DNA from: Brachynemurus nebulosus
Lineage: Eukaryota > Arthropoda > Insecta > Neuroptera > Myrmeleontidae
Assembly (NCBI GenBank): GCA_035578155.1
Contig: JAPWDM010000046.1
Coordinates: 1,058,912-1,122,911 of the forward strand
Direction: 5' to 3'
Length of the DNA stretch: 64,000 nt
Positions 34,936 to 46,553 of the stretch are shown in pieces. Position 1 is the stretch's first letter. Each line of letters opens with the position of its first letter. The translations under genes were made by a program, and so were the position numbers. The notes under the pieces were generated by a model that did no database searches, was not told where the DNA came from, and saw nothing but the letters and a program-made list of their open reading frames with translations.

Positions 34936-35183
34936 TCGCGCATACTCTTTCTCAACCTCGTATCTGAAAAGTCCCAATTTTTGGACACATAAAAAAACGT
35001 ATTTAAATCTGCGTTTTCATCATTATGAACTTAAGATTTATACTAATTACACCCTTTGATGTCGGCTACCTATATATATAAATATATATAGATAAGTATA
35101 CATATAAAACAATATTTAATGTTTTTTGTGTGTCCTAAAACATGTAGTTTTTGATATACGAGGTTGAGAAAGAGTATGCGCGA
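34936..35183. mobile_element. mariner-type MITE, copy 2
   Basis: A 248-bp copy of the element at 29705-29960, with the same TCGCGCATACTCTTTCTCAAC ends and TA flanks (34934-34935 and 35184-35185). Same orientation, only small indels. Confidence 0.85.
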
Positions 35184-35217
35184 TATATTACCTATATATT
35201 TACCTAAAATTAAAAAA

Positions 35218-35810
35218 AAAAACAACCTATAACCTTAACCTAACTAGTTTTTATATCGAAGTTTTAAGTCGAAGTATATTGTCAAAACTAACTAAACTAA
35301 CCTCACCACCTAGTTTTTATATCAAACATCAAAATCAAAGTATGTTGTCAAAACTAACTAAACTAACCTAACCTTCGGGCAAAGGATACCCTTAACTAAC
35401 CTCACCACCTAGTTTTTATATCATCTACTATTTGATCGTAAAAAAATGTGTTTCCCAGGCTTAACTTTTTAAATAGTTTAAAAATTATGTTCTATACGCT
35501 ATAAATAGTATATGATATAAAAATTAAGGGGTGAGGTTGGTTAAGGTTAGGTTAGGTTAGGTTAGGTTAGTTTAGTTAGTTTTGACAATATACTTCGACT
35601 TTGATATAAAACCTAGGTGGTGAGGTTAGTTAAGGTTATCCTTTGCCCAAATGTTACTTTAGTTAGTTTTGACAACATACTTCGATTTTGATGTTTGATA
35701 TAAAAACTAGGTGGTGAGCTTAGTTAAGGTTACGTTAGTTTAGTTAGTTTTGACAATATACTTCAACTTTGATATAAAAACTGGTTAGGTTAAGGTTATA
35801 GGACACTATA
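35218..35810. repeat. ~75-bp tandem array in opposing orientations
   Basis: Units at 35225-35425 run on the minus strand, and units at 35520-35790 on the plus strand. They share CTAGTTTTTATATC and GACAATATACTTCGACTTTG wording with 31850-32300. At about 35540-35570 there are five GGTTA repeats in a row, the insect telomere motif TTAGG in register. Confidence 0.75.
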
Positions 35811-36052
35811 AATATTCACATAAGTAATCATTCTGATCATCAAAAAATCATGAAAAAAAATTTTTTTCACCCCCTTCCCTTTCGAGTCGCCAAAAATCTT
35901 TTCAGATACATTCATTTTACATATATTTGGATGTACCCACACACTTTAAAGTCAATCTGAGGGTTCCCATTTTGGGAACTCCAGCCAAACTGTCAAATTG
36001 TCAATTTGAAATAAAGAGGGAATATGCATATAACTCTAATAAATATTAAATA

Positions 36053-36522
36053 CAATGGAACCTCTATTAACCGGAAAAACTTTATGCGAAAATTTCTTTC
36101 AAATCAAATACTCCGAAATTCTATACAAAATCAGTAATTTATAGTGCTCCACTTCGTTTGCTAAAGGACTCAAAATTAGCCATTTTCATATTTAAATGAT
36201 AGTTTTCGCGTGAAAATGTTGTCTGGTTAACAGAGTGTTATACGTATTATCAGGACAAAACACAGTTCAAATTATCAACGACCAAAACACATGAGCCCTT
36301 GGGTACAATTTTACAAAATCAAACGATGTCGGACGCTCCACCACGGATACGGTCGCATACGGTTTTTTTTATTTACTGTTTTTTTTTTTCTATTGTCTCA
36401 ACGACTACTTAAAAAAAAATTCAACTAGAATAACTTTACAAAATATATCATTAATCATCTAAATTAATTTTTCCAAAACTATAGCAACTATATAATAAAA
36501 ATTATATCAAGAGGTTCCACTG
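36053..36522. mobile_element. Tigger/pogo-type MITE
   Basis: Inverted ends CARTGGAACCTCT are flanked by TA on both sides (36051-36052 and 36523-36524); length 470 bp. The CAGTGGAACCTC tip is characteristic of Tigger-like elements. No coding capacity. Confidence 0.75.
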
Positions 36523-36557
36523 TATCTTTTTATATTCTAGTAGTATATGACAATTTA

Positions 36558-36875
36558 AGCGGGCCATTCACGTTAGAACGGTCGCACGAACTGTCGATCG
36601 AACCGTCGCTATGATAGTTTCATTGCAACACAAACATTGCGACTCAGTCGAACGGACGGTTCGATAAAATTGCGATCAGTTGTCATAGAAAATGTATAAT
36701 AACTTTACAAAAAAATAAATAACGATATACATACAATAATTACCATGACAACATCACATTTGTAGATTGATTGAATTTTTTGTCGTAAAGTCCGCTCTGC
36801 GACCAATACAGTCACGATCGAACTTGTTGTATGCGACCGAAGTCGGTAGGACCGTTCTAATGTGAATGGCCCGCT
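36558..36875. mobile_element. PIF/Harbinger-type MITE
   Basis: The 318-bp unit has inverted ends AGCGGGCCATTCACRTTAGA (about 33 bases, with a few mismatches) and a TTA flank on both sides (36555-36557 and 36876-36878). A 3-bp TTA duplication and GGGCC-type ends fit PIF/Harbinger. A second, single end with AGCGAGCCATTCACATAAGA is at 36914-36976. Confidence 0.75.
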
Positions 36876-37062
36876 TTATTAATTGTGACAATAAGAAACC
36901 TTTCAATTCGTAAAGCGAGCCATTCACATAAGAACGGTCGCACGAACCGTCCTACGGACTTTGGTCGCTCATCGATCCTCATTCCGCCAAATTTTTTCCA
37001 CGAAAAATGTCCAAAAAACTAGTTTACGAGCAAAACGTACTTTTGTAAATGGAAATTCGCTA

Positions 37063-37297
37063 TTTTATGCAGGATGCTGCGACAGGGGTCTCCTCTTTTA
37101 AATGGTGTAAAAAAATTTCACAAAAATTCTTGACTAAGTGGAAATTTTGGAAAAAAACCAATTTTTTTCAAGAGCAAAAACCATGTTCTTGGCATCGGAC
37201 ATGTCTGGCTAACGAACTTGTCCAACGGTTTGGGACTTGCAATATTTTCAGCAAATTTCGTAAAGCTAGGACGTTTCGTTCGAGAGTTATCGTGCGG

Positions 37298-37390
<93 letters not shown>

Positions 37391-37502
37391 ATATTATTTT
37401 CGATTTCTAGGGACCTCAAAACAAATTTCTGCCATAGTCCTGGGCTAAAGTCGGGTCATGACAGTGGCTGCAATAGCTGAATTCCATTCTGGAAATTCGC
37501 TA
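37063..37502 (+). mobile_element. TA-microsatellite-carrying interspersed repeat, copy 3
   Basis: Blocks: TGGTGTAAAAAAATTTCAC, GGCATCGGACATGTCTGGCT, TTTCGTTCGAGAGTTATCGT, then (CA)n(TA)n at 37300-37386, then AGTGAATATTATTTTCGATT and CATGACAGTGGCTG, ending GGAAATTCGCTA. Another GGAAATTCGCTA lies directly before it at 37051-37062. Confidence 0.65.
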
Positions 37503-37532
37503 ATAATAAATTCAGTTTATATAAATTATAGA

Positions 37533-37685
37533 ACAATAAGGTTCAGTTAGGTTAGAAAAAATTTTGTTGGGTTCGGTTAGGTTAGAAAAAATTTCCTCAC
37601 GTTCGGTTAGGTTTAAGACCAAATTTCCTTAGGTTCGGTTAGGTTAGATCAAGTTCCGTTAGGTTAGAAAAAATTTTCGTTCACA
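37533..37685 (+). repeat. ~33-bp tandem repeat
   Basis: Five units of the form GGTTCGGTTAGGTTAGAAAA followed by ATTT, progressively diverged. It sits between two copies of the TA-carrying repeat. Confidence 0.75.
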
Positions 37686-37769
37686 TTACTCCACCTACCG
37701 CCGGAGGTTTCTAGAACCGCCCCGGTAGCGGATGGTGGGTCCAGAACTCTCTAATCCTGCTACTGACTT

Positions 37770-38050
37770 TTTTTTCTTATTTTCTCAAAAACTAGCTAAC
37801 CTAGAATAATAGTTCAAAAACCTTTTTTATGTGATTTTTTTTTCGTCTTTACAATGGTGTAAAAAAATGTGGCAAAAACTTTTAAATTATAGCAAATTTA
37901 GGCAAAAAACTAATTTTTTGCAAGAACAAAAACCATGTTCCTGGCATCCGTGTGTGTCTGGCTGAAGAACTCATCCAAGATTTTTGGACTTCCAACGTTC
38001 TCACCAAATTTCGTAAACCTAGGACATTTCGTTCGAGAGTTATCGTGCGG

Positions 38051-38115
<65 letters not shown>

Positions 38116-38238
38116 AATTTGAGTGAATATTATTTTCGGTTCCTAGGGATCTCAAAACAAATTTCTGCCATGGTCCCGGGTTCAAGTCGCGTCATGACAG
38201 TGGCTGTAATAGCTGAATTCTATTCTGGAAATTCGCTA
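37770..38238 (+). mobile_element. TA-microsatellite-carrying interspersed repeat, copy 4
   Basis: Same block order as copy 3, with the TA tract at 38055-38114 and the 3' end GGAAATTCGCTA at 38227-38238. Two copies lie about 270 bases apart in the same orientation. Confidence 0.65.
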
Positions 38239-38286
38239 AAAACATGAATCTTTCTTATTATATTTATGAAAAATATTTTATATGTA

Positions 38287-39709
38287 CAGGTAACCCACGA
38301 AGAACACGGTACTTGAAGAACACGGATACTTTCTCCCGAATTACACGATTTCAAACTACACGAATTTTCGAATAATTCTTTTGAAAAAAATTTAAAACAT
38401 AACGTTTTTTTTTTTATTTTGACACTTGAAACAGAATTCCGTTTTTTATAGTCTCGAACAACACGATTTCAAAGAACACGGAACCAATTACACCACAAAT
38501 CCAATTTTACGTAGTAGTCGGTGCAAATTTAAGGGGAAGTACGTAAAATCGGAAGATCAGGGGCGTCGGTAAACTTTTGTTTCGGGGGTTGGTAAATATT
38601 ATTATCTGAATTTTTTTAAAACAATATTATCTTAAGAGACAATTTACACCTAAAATTCGGTTGTGTAGACAAAAAAATCGAATGTTATACTAATGAATAT
38701 GAATGACGACTTTTAGAAAACTTCACTATCGCATTCAGCAACGTAAAAGACGCCAAATAGCGGAAGCTGACAAAAATTCTAGAATATTCAACTCGGGAAC
38801 TAGCAAAGATACCAAAAAACAAACTTCACTATTGAATTGGGCATAAAAAATTAGATTAAGCAGCGCATTATGACAAAAATTCTAGAATGTTCTATTCGTC
38901 AACTAACAAAGATATCGAAAAATCGATTACACCATTTAATTGGTCATCGAATAAAAGACGGAATAGCACATTTTGATAAATGTTCTAGAATATTCTATTC
39001 GTCAAATTGCAAAAATTGTTTGTCAAAATCGGACATTTGGTTTACATTAGTTTAATTTCGGTTGGACAATTAAATGGTGCAGTAGATTTCCAATATCTTT
39101 GTTAGTTGACAAATAGAATATTCTAGAACATTTCTCAAAATGTGTCTTCTTTGGTAGCCAATTAAATGGCGACGTCTGTTTTTGAATATCTTTGCTAGTT
39201 GACGAATAGAATATTCCAGAAAATTTGTCAAAATGTGTAATTTGACCTCTTTTTCAATGGACAATTAAATGGTACAATTGATTTTTGAATATCTTTGCTA
39301 GTTGACAAATAGAACATTCTAGAATTTTTGTCAAACTACACTGCTTAATCTCATTTTTAATGACCAATTCAACGGTGAAGTCCGTTTTTTGATATCTCTG
39401 CTAATTGACGATTAGAATATTCTAGAATTTTACGTTACTCATTTTGCATTTGCATTTTGCATATTACGTATACAGAATATGTGCATATATTTCTGCAGTG
39501 AAATTTTAAAATTTTTAAAGGCTACGAGACCCTCAGACAATATTACCTACGGCCCTGACTCTGGCTTGGTATATAAATTTTCACCAACACAGACAAACAA
39601 CAAGATATCTGTGAGAGGAGAACCCCACTAAATCGCTGACGTCACTACGTAAAATCGGAGTACGTAACATTGGATGGCCACTGTAATCGTATTCTTCGGG
39701 GGTTACGTG
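38287..39709. mobile_element. pogo/Tigger-like non-autonomous element containing a palindromic array
   Basis: The ends are CAGGTAACCCACGAAGAACA and, inverted, CACGTAACCCCCGAAGAATA, flanked by TA (38285-38286 and 39710-39711). Length 1423 bp. No transposase. Most of the inside is the inverted array described separately. Confidence 0.7.
38760..39440. repeat. palindromic array of ~105-bp units
   Basis: Three units on the plus strand (38760-39020) and three to four on the minus strand (39070-39435) share TTCTAGAATATTCTATTCGT, AACTAGCAAAGAT and ACCATTTAATTGG wording. The array folds on itself around 39020-39070. Short open frames inside (for example ILECSIRQLTKI repeats) come from the unit and are not taken as genes. 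Confidence 0.75.
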
Positions 39710-39711
39710 TA

Positions 39712-40823
39712 TATATGATTCTCTATCAGTCAAAATCAGAATAAAACATGTACCATTTTCATGTTCTATAAAAATGTATGGTATGTGGTATGGTATTATA
39801 TAAATGTTCATAATGTATATTAGAGGGTGAATAAAATTATTAGTACAAGATCCCGCAGCTGATTTCTGCAGGTATCTGTTTTTTTAATGAAACTTAATTT
39901 AAATGAATTCTTAATGGCAATGTAATAGATTGCTCTCGGGATTAGCCGTAAGTACCTTTAATTGCCGTCATTAAGCGAATAATCGGAAAGGACATTTTTT
40001 GACGTTTTAAAGTGTCAAATACACTAGCGGAAATAATTAAAGGATCAAAAAAAAATTCCAAATTTTTAGTGATTTTTCGAATGGCTGTATACTTGTGAAA
40101 AATGGTCGTATCGGAGTCGTAAGCAAAGCAATTTAAAGCTGGAAGTTTCTAATTTTCAGATCTTGCGATAAAAAAATTTTCAAAGTAACGTGTATCGCTC
40201 AATCCTAATAAGTATGTTATATGACTATAAACAAAGGAAAAACCAAAATAAAATAATTATGTTTATCAATTTAAGAAATTATCAGAAATTAGATAAGTGA
40301 GGTTAAAAGCCACATTACATTGTAATAATAGTTATTGTAATCAAGTGCAAACGGATGCAAGCCGTGTGATATAAAAATTAATTTTGCGAATTAGTCAAAA
40401 ATAAAACCACAATCAATTAATGAAAAATTTAATGAGTCTAGAAATACCACAAACAATGGCACTATTGTGTCCGGTTGCAAAAATAACATTTATGTAAAAC
40501 GCAATTAAACGATAAGTGAATAATATATAAGGAATAGAAACTAAGAGATCTTGTTCAATTCTGTTAATCCAATTACACAGAACTGTTAGAGCATTTATTA
40601 CTATCTGTAACCATTGTATCATATATTTTATTAAAATAAAACTTAGAATATTTTACAAAATTATGTGTTATTAATTTATGAAGCAATTAATAAGTTAAAT
40701 AAAAATAAATACAAGTGAGAAATAACGCGCTGCTCTTGGGAAACGAATCACGGTTGCAGATTGGCTACAACCCTCTAACAACAGACCGGTTGATGGGTAT
40801 TTCAACCTTAAACAACTAATAAC
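39712..40823 (+). repeat. region expected to hold the 5' LTR of provirus B; start not determined
   Basis: The primer-site-like TGGTGTCAGAAGT at 40825 puts the LTR end at about 40823. Because the 3' LTR is missing there is no second copy to define the start. The A+T-rich sequence has AATAAA-type signals near 40637 and 40710 and no other recognised feature. Confidence 0.4.
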
Positions 40824-40824
40824 C

Positions 40825-40842
40825 TGGTGTCAGAAGTAAACC
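40825..40842 (+). promoter_or_regulatory. primer-binding-site-like sequence of provirus B
   Basis: TGGTGTCAGAAGT occurs here and again at about 40882 (TGGTGTCAGAAGTGGGATAA). One of these would be the tRNA primer site. Provirus A has a comparable doubled motif. Confidence 0.45.
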
Positions 40843-41130
40843 TGATAACACCAAGAATATTCCATCCGGGATATAACAAATTTTGGTGTCAGAAGTGGGA
40901 TAATAGAAGATTAAGAACGTGCACTACTTGGAAAATTGGAAAACGACAATTAATGAATATAATTCGAGAGGAAAACATAAACACACGACGAATATCAATC
41001 CACACGTTGCAAATTAAAGTGGAAGGTACAGACAGGAAGGTCTACTACAAACCCGAATTTTTACTGGAAGAACAAGTACGTGCATCTGGAATATCCAAAG
41101 CTGTGATAGAGAAACTACGGGCGATACGTG

Positions 41131-41335
41131 CAGCAACAGTGAAACCAACAGGCCAGCTCCAGAACAGTCCCTGAACGTCACTCCTGTGTAACAACAGCGA
41201 AACCAACAGGCCAGCTCCAGAGCAACAGTCCTTGAACGTCACTCCTGTGCAGTCACCACTAAACCAGCAGGCCAGCTCCAGTTCCTGGAACGCCACAACT
41301 GCTGATCACAGTCCAACGTCACTCCTACACATTGG
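41131..41335 (+). repeat. three ~65-bp tandem repeats in the provirus B leader
   Basis: Units share AAACCAACAGGCCAGCTCCA and GAACGTCACTCCTGTG. The region is G+C-richer than its surroundings and lies between the primer site and gag, where packaging signals are expected. Confidence 0.75.
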
Positions 41336-41539
41336 AATTCCGCCACAAGTAAGCCTTTAAGATTTAACTTAGAAATAAGATTAAGGGAACTAACAAAACA
41401 TTGTAAAATAAAATATTAAGGACCAATACAAAATAATAATACATAAAAGTATATTTTTATTATTAAAATAAAGAAACGTTTGTGTAACCGCTATATACCG
41501 TATAATAGTAAGGTTAGGAGAAAATTAAATTTTGACAAA

Positions 41540-42595
41540 ATGGTGAATGACACACCAACAAGTAGTACTACAAGTACTAGGGCAAATACTGATACTATTA
41601 ATCCGCAAGCATGGACATGGATGCTTACTATGATAAAAGAATTTAATGGACGCGATCTCCAGTCATTAGAAGAATATTTAACGAGTGTAAATACAGTCAA
41701 AACATTAATAGGGGAAGATCAAATGTTAAACTCAAAGTTAGCTATTTGTGCATTCAGTAAAATACCGGCAAATACCGCGCTTGAATTAGGGTATGAAACG
41801 CCACCACCTTGGGAAACATTGAGAACAAAATTACAACAAGTGTATGGAGATAAAACCTATTTTGATCTCCGAATGGAAAGATTAGAAACGGCAGTACAAA
41901 ACAAACACGAAACTATTACGGATTACTATTTACGATTAAAACAATTAGGGGATAAATGTATCGTTAGTTTAAAAACAAACACAACGACTAAACAATGGCC
42001 ATTTGAAGTAAATGCTATAAAGAAAACTTGTTTAAGAAGATTTATGTACCACTGTGAACCAGAAATAGCGAAAACTCTAAGATTAGTCAGAGATATAAGC
42101 ACGCTAGAAGAAGCTTACGCTAGAGCTTTAGAGGAAGAGGCCGCCATAAAATTACAGGAACAACAAATGAGACGACCACCATACGAACCTGGAAATCGAT
42201 GTGGAGTTTGTCACGGACGTCATCAAACCATGCAATGTTGCTACAATTTAATGAAAGTACATAAGAAGAGAGAAATAAGATGGAATCGTGATCCGAGGAA
42301 CCCGAGATTATTACCACCAGACGGATTTATTACAAACCAAGAATATAAAAGAAGACAAGATGAAGAAAGAATGAAAAGAAGTCGAGATACATGGGAACCA
42401 ATTAAAAGGAAAATTTGCTACCATTGTAATAAACCGGGCCGCATAAAAGAAGAATGTTATCGCTATAAGAGATTACAAAGAGAAAACAATGCAGCTAAAA
42501 TAAACAATCTTTGTGAGAGAACGAAGAATTTAAACTTGAACGACGGTACTGTCAAGATGTCGGACAGTCACCCAGAGGAAATAGACATCAATTAA
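41540..42595 (+). CDS. gag: gag polyprotein of provirus B
   Basis: 351 codons from ATG 41540. This start gives MVN as in provirus A; an in-frame upstream ATG at 41480 adds 20 residues. The capsid-like part shares the form LRMERLETAVQNKHETITDYY with provirus A. The first zinc knuckle is CGVCHGRHQTMQC, with spacing C-x2-C-x3-H-x4-C, one residue short. The second is CYHCNKPGRIKEEC, where codon 301 (CGC, 42440-42442) gives Arg in place of the zinc-binding His. No stop or frameshift interrupts the frame. It ends with TAA 42593-42595 and pol continues in the same frame. Confidence 0.88.
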   Translation: MVNDTPTSSTTSTRANTDTINPQAWTWMLTMIKEFNGRDLQSLEEYLTSVNTVKTLIGEDQMLNSKLAICAFSKIPANTALELGYETPPPWETLRTKLQQVYGDKTYFDLRMERLETAVQNKHETITDYYLRLKQLGDKCIVSLKTNTTTKQWPFEVNAIKKTCLRRFMYHCEPEIAKTLRLVRDISTLEEAYARALEEEAAIKLQEQQMRRPPYEPGNRCGVCHGRHQTMQCCYNLMKVHKKREIRWNRDPRNPRLLPPDGFITNQEYKRRQDEERMKRSRDTWEPIKRKICYHCNKPGRIKEECYRYKRLQRENNAAKINNLCERTKNLNLNDGTVKMSDSHPEEIDIN

Positions 42596-45500
42596 ATACA
42601 AAAAAAGGAAAATATATACTGTAGCAATAATCGTAGCATATGTGTAACCATAAAAAGCAAATTAGCAAAAAAAGGAAAATTTATATTTTTAATCGATACC
42701 GGAGCAGCATTAACGCTAATAAAACAAGAAACATTAGCAAATACAGGATTTAGGGATTATAATATAAGACATCGCATTAAAATACAAGGAATTGGAGATA
42801 AGAAAGCCAATATAGAAACAATAGGAAAAACAATCATATTAGGAGATCCAAATAAAAATGGAACCAAAATAGAATTTTCAGCTCACATAGTGCCTGGAAA
42901 AGAATTACAATTAAATTACGACGGAGTATTGGGACACAATTTCTTTTACGAAAGAAATGCTATAATTGATTATAAAAATAAGAAACTAACAATTGATCAA
43001 AGGACAAGGTTAGATTTAAAAATTAGGGAACCGAATCATTCAACAGTATATAACACATATACTTTACGAGAAGATAGATTAAAAGAAATTAAGGAAAATA
43101 TAAGAGATACCCATTTGAGTGATAGAGAGAGACAAGAATTATTTAAATTATTAAAAAAATATCAATATTTACCAAAGTTAAAGAATGACCCATGTGGACT
43201 AGCCAAAGGATATGAACATAAAACGAAACAACAGACGAGGAGCCGATCAAAAACAAAATTTACCCATTACCTAAAATTCACCAAGAAGAGGCTGAAAAAC
43301 AAATAAATGAGTTATTAAAAAATAATATTATTAGGGAAAGCGAAAGTCCTTACAACTGCCCAGTCTGGATAGTAAAGAAAAAGTTAAACGCCGGTGGTCA
43401 ACAAAAATGGAGAATGGTAATTGACTACCGGAAGTTAAACGAGAAAACAGTACCTTGTAATTATCCAATACCAAACATAAACGAGATATTAACTAAATTA
43501 AAAAATAACAAGTATTTTACAACTTTGGATTTAGCCAGTGGTTACCACCAAATACGTATAAGAGAAAAGGACATACCGAAGACTGCCTTTTCTGTAAATG
43601 GGGAACATTATGAGTTTGTTAGAATGCCTTTTGGGTTAATTAACGCCCCAGCAACTTTCCAAAATATGATGAATAAAATACTAAAGAAAGAAATAGGGAA
43701 AAGTTGTTTAGTCTACTTAGATGACATAATTGTATTTGGCAAAACATTACAGGATCATCTAGAGAACCTAGATAGAATATTCAATATCATTCAAAATACA
43801 GGACTTAAAATTCAACTAGATAAGTGTGAATTTTTAAAGGATAAAATAGAATACTTGGGACATACTGTATCTGTAGATGGCATTAAACCAAATAACAAGA
43901 AAATACAAGCAATCCAAGAAGCACCACAACCTAAGAATGTTAAAGAAATACGTCAATTTTTAGGATTAGCTGGATATTATAGAAAATTCGTGAAGAATTA
44001 TTCAAAAATTACCAAACCTTTAACTACATTGTAACGAAGCATTTAATAAAATAAAGGAAATATTGACCACGAGTCCAATTTTAATTCACCCAGATGAAAA
44101 TAAAGAATTTTGTATAACAACGGATGCGTCAAATTAAGCAATAGGAGGAGTCCTTTCACAAGAAGTAAAAGGAAAGGATTCTATTCTAAATCGCCTACTA
44201 CTCACAAACTCTAAACAAAGCAGAAAGGAATTACAGTACCACTGAGAAAGAGTGCCTTGCAATTGTAAAAACTATAAAGCATTTCCACCAATTTTTATAT
44301 GGTAGAAAATTTAAAATACTTACTGACCACAGACCATTAGTCTGGTTACATAGCGTAAAGGATCCAAGTAGTAGATTAATACGCTGGAGATTAAAATTAC
44401 TAGAGTATCAATACGAAATACATTATAAGCAGGGAAAAACAAATACTAACGTTGATTACTTGAGTCGAATATTCACATTCGAAACACAAGAAAGTTCATT
44501 TAAAAATTTTAAAGAAAATTTGAAGCAAATACCTGATACATATATAGAAGAAAAAGAAGATATCAATGACGTAAGAGTATTAATTATGACTAGATCAGTG
44601 AATAAACCACCTAGATTATTAGCCTATTTAAAAGGCACTACAAAATTTGACGAAAACGAATCAACTATGATGGGAGACATAGGAATCTTGACTAATGAAA
44701 GCAATTACGTACAACAAATAATGATACTCACCTGTGAAACAAAGAAAGGAATAGACATACCTACATTCTTCAAACAATTAGAAAAATTAAGAATTAAATA
44801 CGCTGTGAACAAAATTGCATGTATAGATTTCATTACCAAAGAGAAACAGAAACAAGTATTGTTAAAAGTATTAAATTACTTATATCCAAACAAATTTGGA
44901 ATAATAGCAGACAATGCAACACCTGCAAACTATCTTGATATAGGCAAACAAAGAACTATATTACAAAACGGACAAGAAATTGTTGAATTAGAAAGTTCGG
45001 ACGAAGAACAAATGGATACAACAGCACCACAAGAAGAAGAAAAATCGACTGACGAAAAACGAAGCAGTCCAGAACCAATGATAATAAGTTCAGAAGAAGA
45101 AAATCAATTAATGAATGAGAATCGAATGGAACGTATTAATACTGACATTCCACCGGAATTAGAAACAAATCTATTAATCAAAACAACATGTGATCAAAAT
45201 GAGAGTTATTTATATTTACAGAAATATACACTAAAAAGAGATCTTAGAAATCTAAAAGTCGGAACAATCAGGACAATACAAAACAAAAAATTAGACCATC
45301 AGAAAATTATTTTGTATGTGTATAAGAGATATTACGATGAAGAAAATAATAAGGAACAAATATTACGAAATTTTAACAATTTATATACAGTCTTAAATCA
45401 AAAGAACATTAAAACCATTAGTATATTGAATGAATACGACGAAGAATGGAAATTATGGTACTCACAAATATTCAATAATATTAATATACATTTTTGCGAA

Positions 45501-46553
45501 GACACAAAAACATATGTACACGATGAAGAAATAAAAGAAAATATATTACGACAATTCCATATGGATGGAATTGGAGGACACGCCGGAATGAATAGAACCT
45601 ATGGGAAAATAAAGCAATTGTATAAATGGCCAAATATGAAAAGAGAAATAGAAGAGTATATACAAAGATGCCCAAAATGTCAAATGCATAAAACAGTAAC
45701 TAAACCAACTAAATTACCCATGGTTATAACAACAGCAGCTAAAAATTTTAACGAAATTTTGGAAATGGACGTAATAGGACCATTAAATGAAACAAAAAAT
45801 AAAAATAAATATATACTCGCAATACGCGACGAATTAACCAAATTTATACAACTATATGCCTTACCAAATAAATCAGCTGAAATAATAGCTATAAAATTTT
45901 TGAAGTATGCATTCCTGTTCGGTTTTCCCGATGTAATACTTACTGATCAAGGAGGAGAATTTGTGAATGAAACAATGAATGAAATAAATAAACTATTAAA
46001 AATAAGACACAAAACCTCTACACCATATCATCCCCAAACAAAAGGATCAATCGAAAAAACAAATTTTAACACGATCGAATACCTACGGAGTTACGTAAAT
46101 TCACAACAAGATGATTGGGACGATATGTTGGATGTATGTGCCTATAGTTACAATACAACGGTATGTGTATCTACTAATGAAACACCATACTTACTTACAT
46201 TTGGAAAAACACCAAGCTACCTCAACACAAAAGAAATGAGGACATATAATACTTACTTGCATAATGTCATGAATAAATTAAGTATAGCTAGAGAAAAAGC
46301 TAAAGAAAATTTAGAAAAATCAAAGCAAAGAAGCAAACACTACTACGATACGAAAATAAAAGAAGCAGCATTCAAAATAGGAGATTATGTGTTAGTACAA
46401 ATAAATACTAGACAAGGAAAATTAGATAGACAAAACATAGGACCCTTTAGAATTACGCAATTAACCCCAAATAACGCTAATTTGAAAATATCGGAAAACG
46501 AAGAAAGGACATACCATTTAAATGTACTTAGGAAATACATTGTTTCAGAATGA
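42596..46553 (+). pseudogene. pol: pol of provirus B, broken in RT and RNase H
   Basis: pol is open in the gag frame directly after the gag TAA. The protease site DTGA is at about 42695. A frameshift at about 43220-43240 moves RT to another frame. RT then reads on from before 43414 with YLDD at about 43714, to a TAA at 44032-44034. RNase H (about 44035-44460) has another frame change, a TAA after TTDASN, and a scrambled stretch near 44180-44250. From about 44460 the frame is open to the end: a charged spacer, the HHCC zinc region (HMDGIGGHAG...CPKCQ, about 45560-45680), catalytic D (EMDVIGPL), D (LTDQGGEF) and E (GSIEKTNF), and a C-terminal domain. Integrase looks complete although pol as a whole is dead. 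Confidence 0.9.

Noticed and set aside
40827..41174. 115-codon frame in the provirus B leader
   Set aside because: It begins with a non-ATG codon inside the primer-site region, and its end overlaps the tandem repeats; no conserved features.
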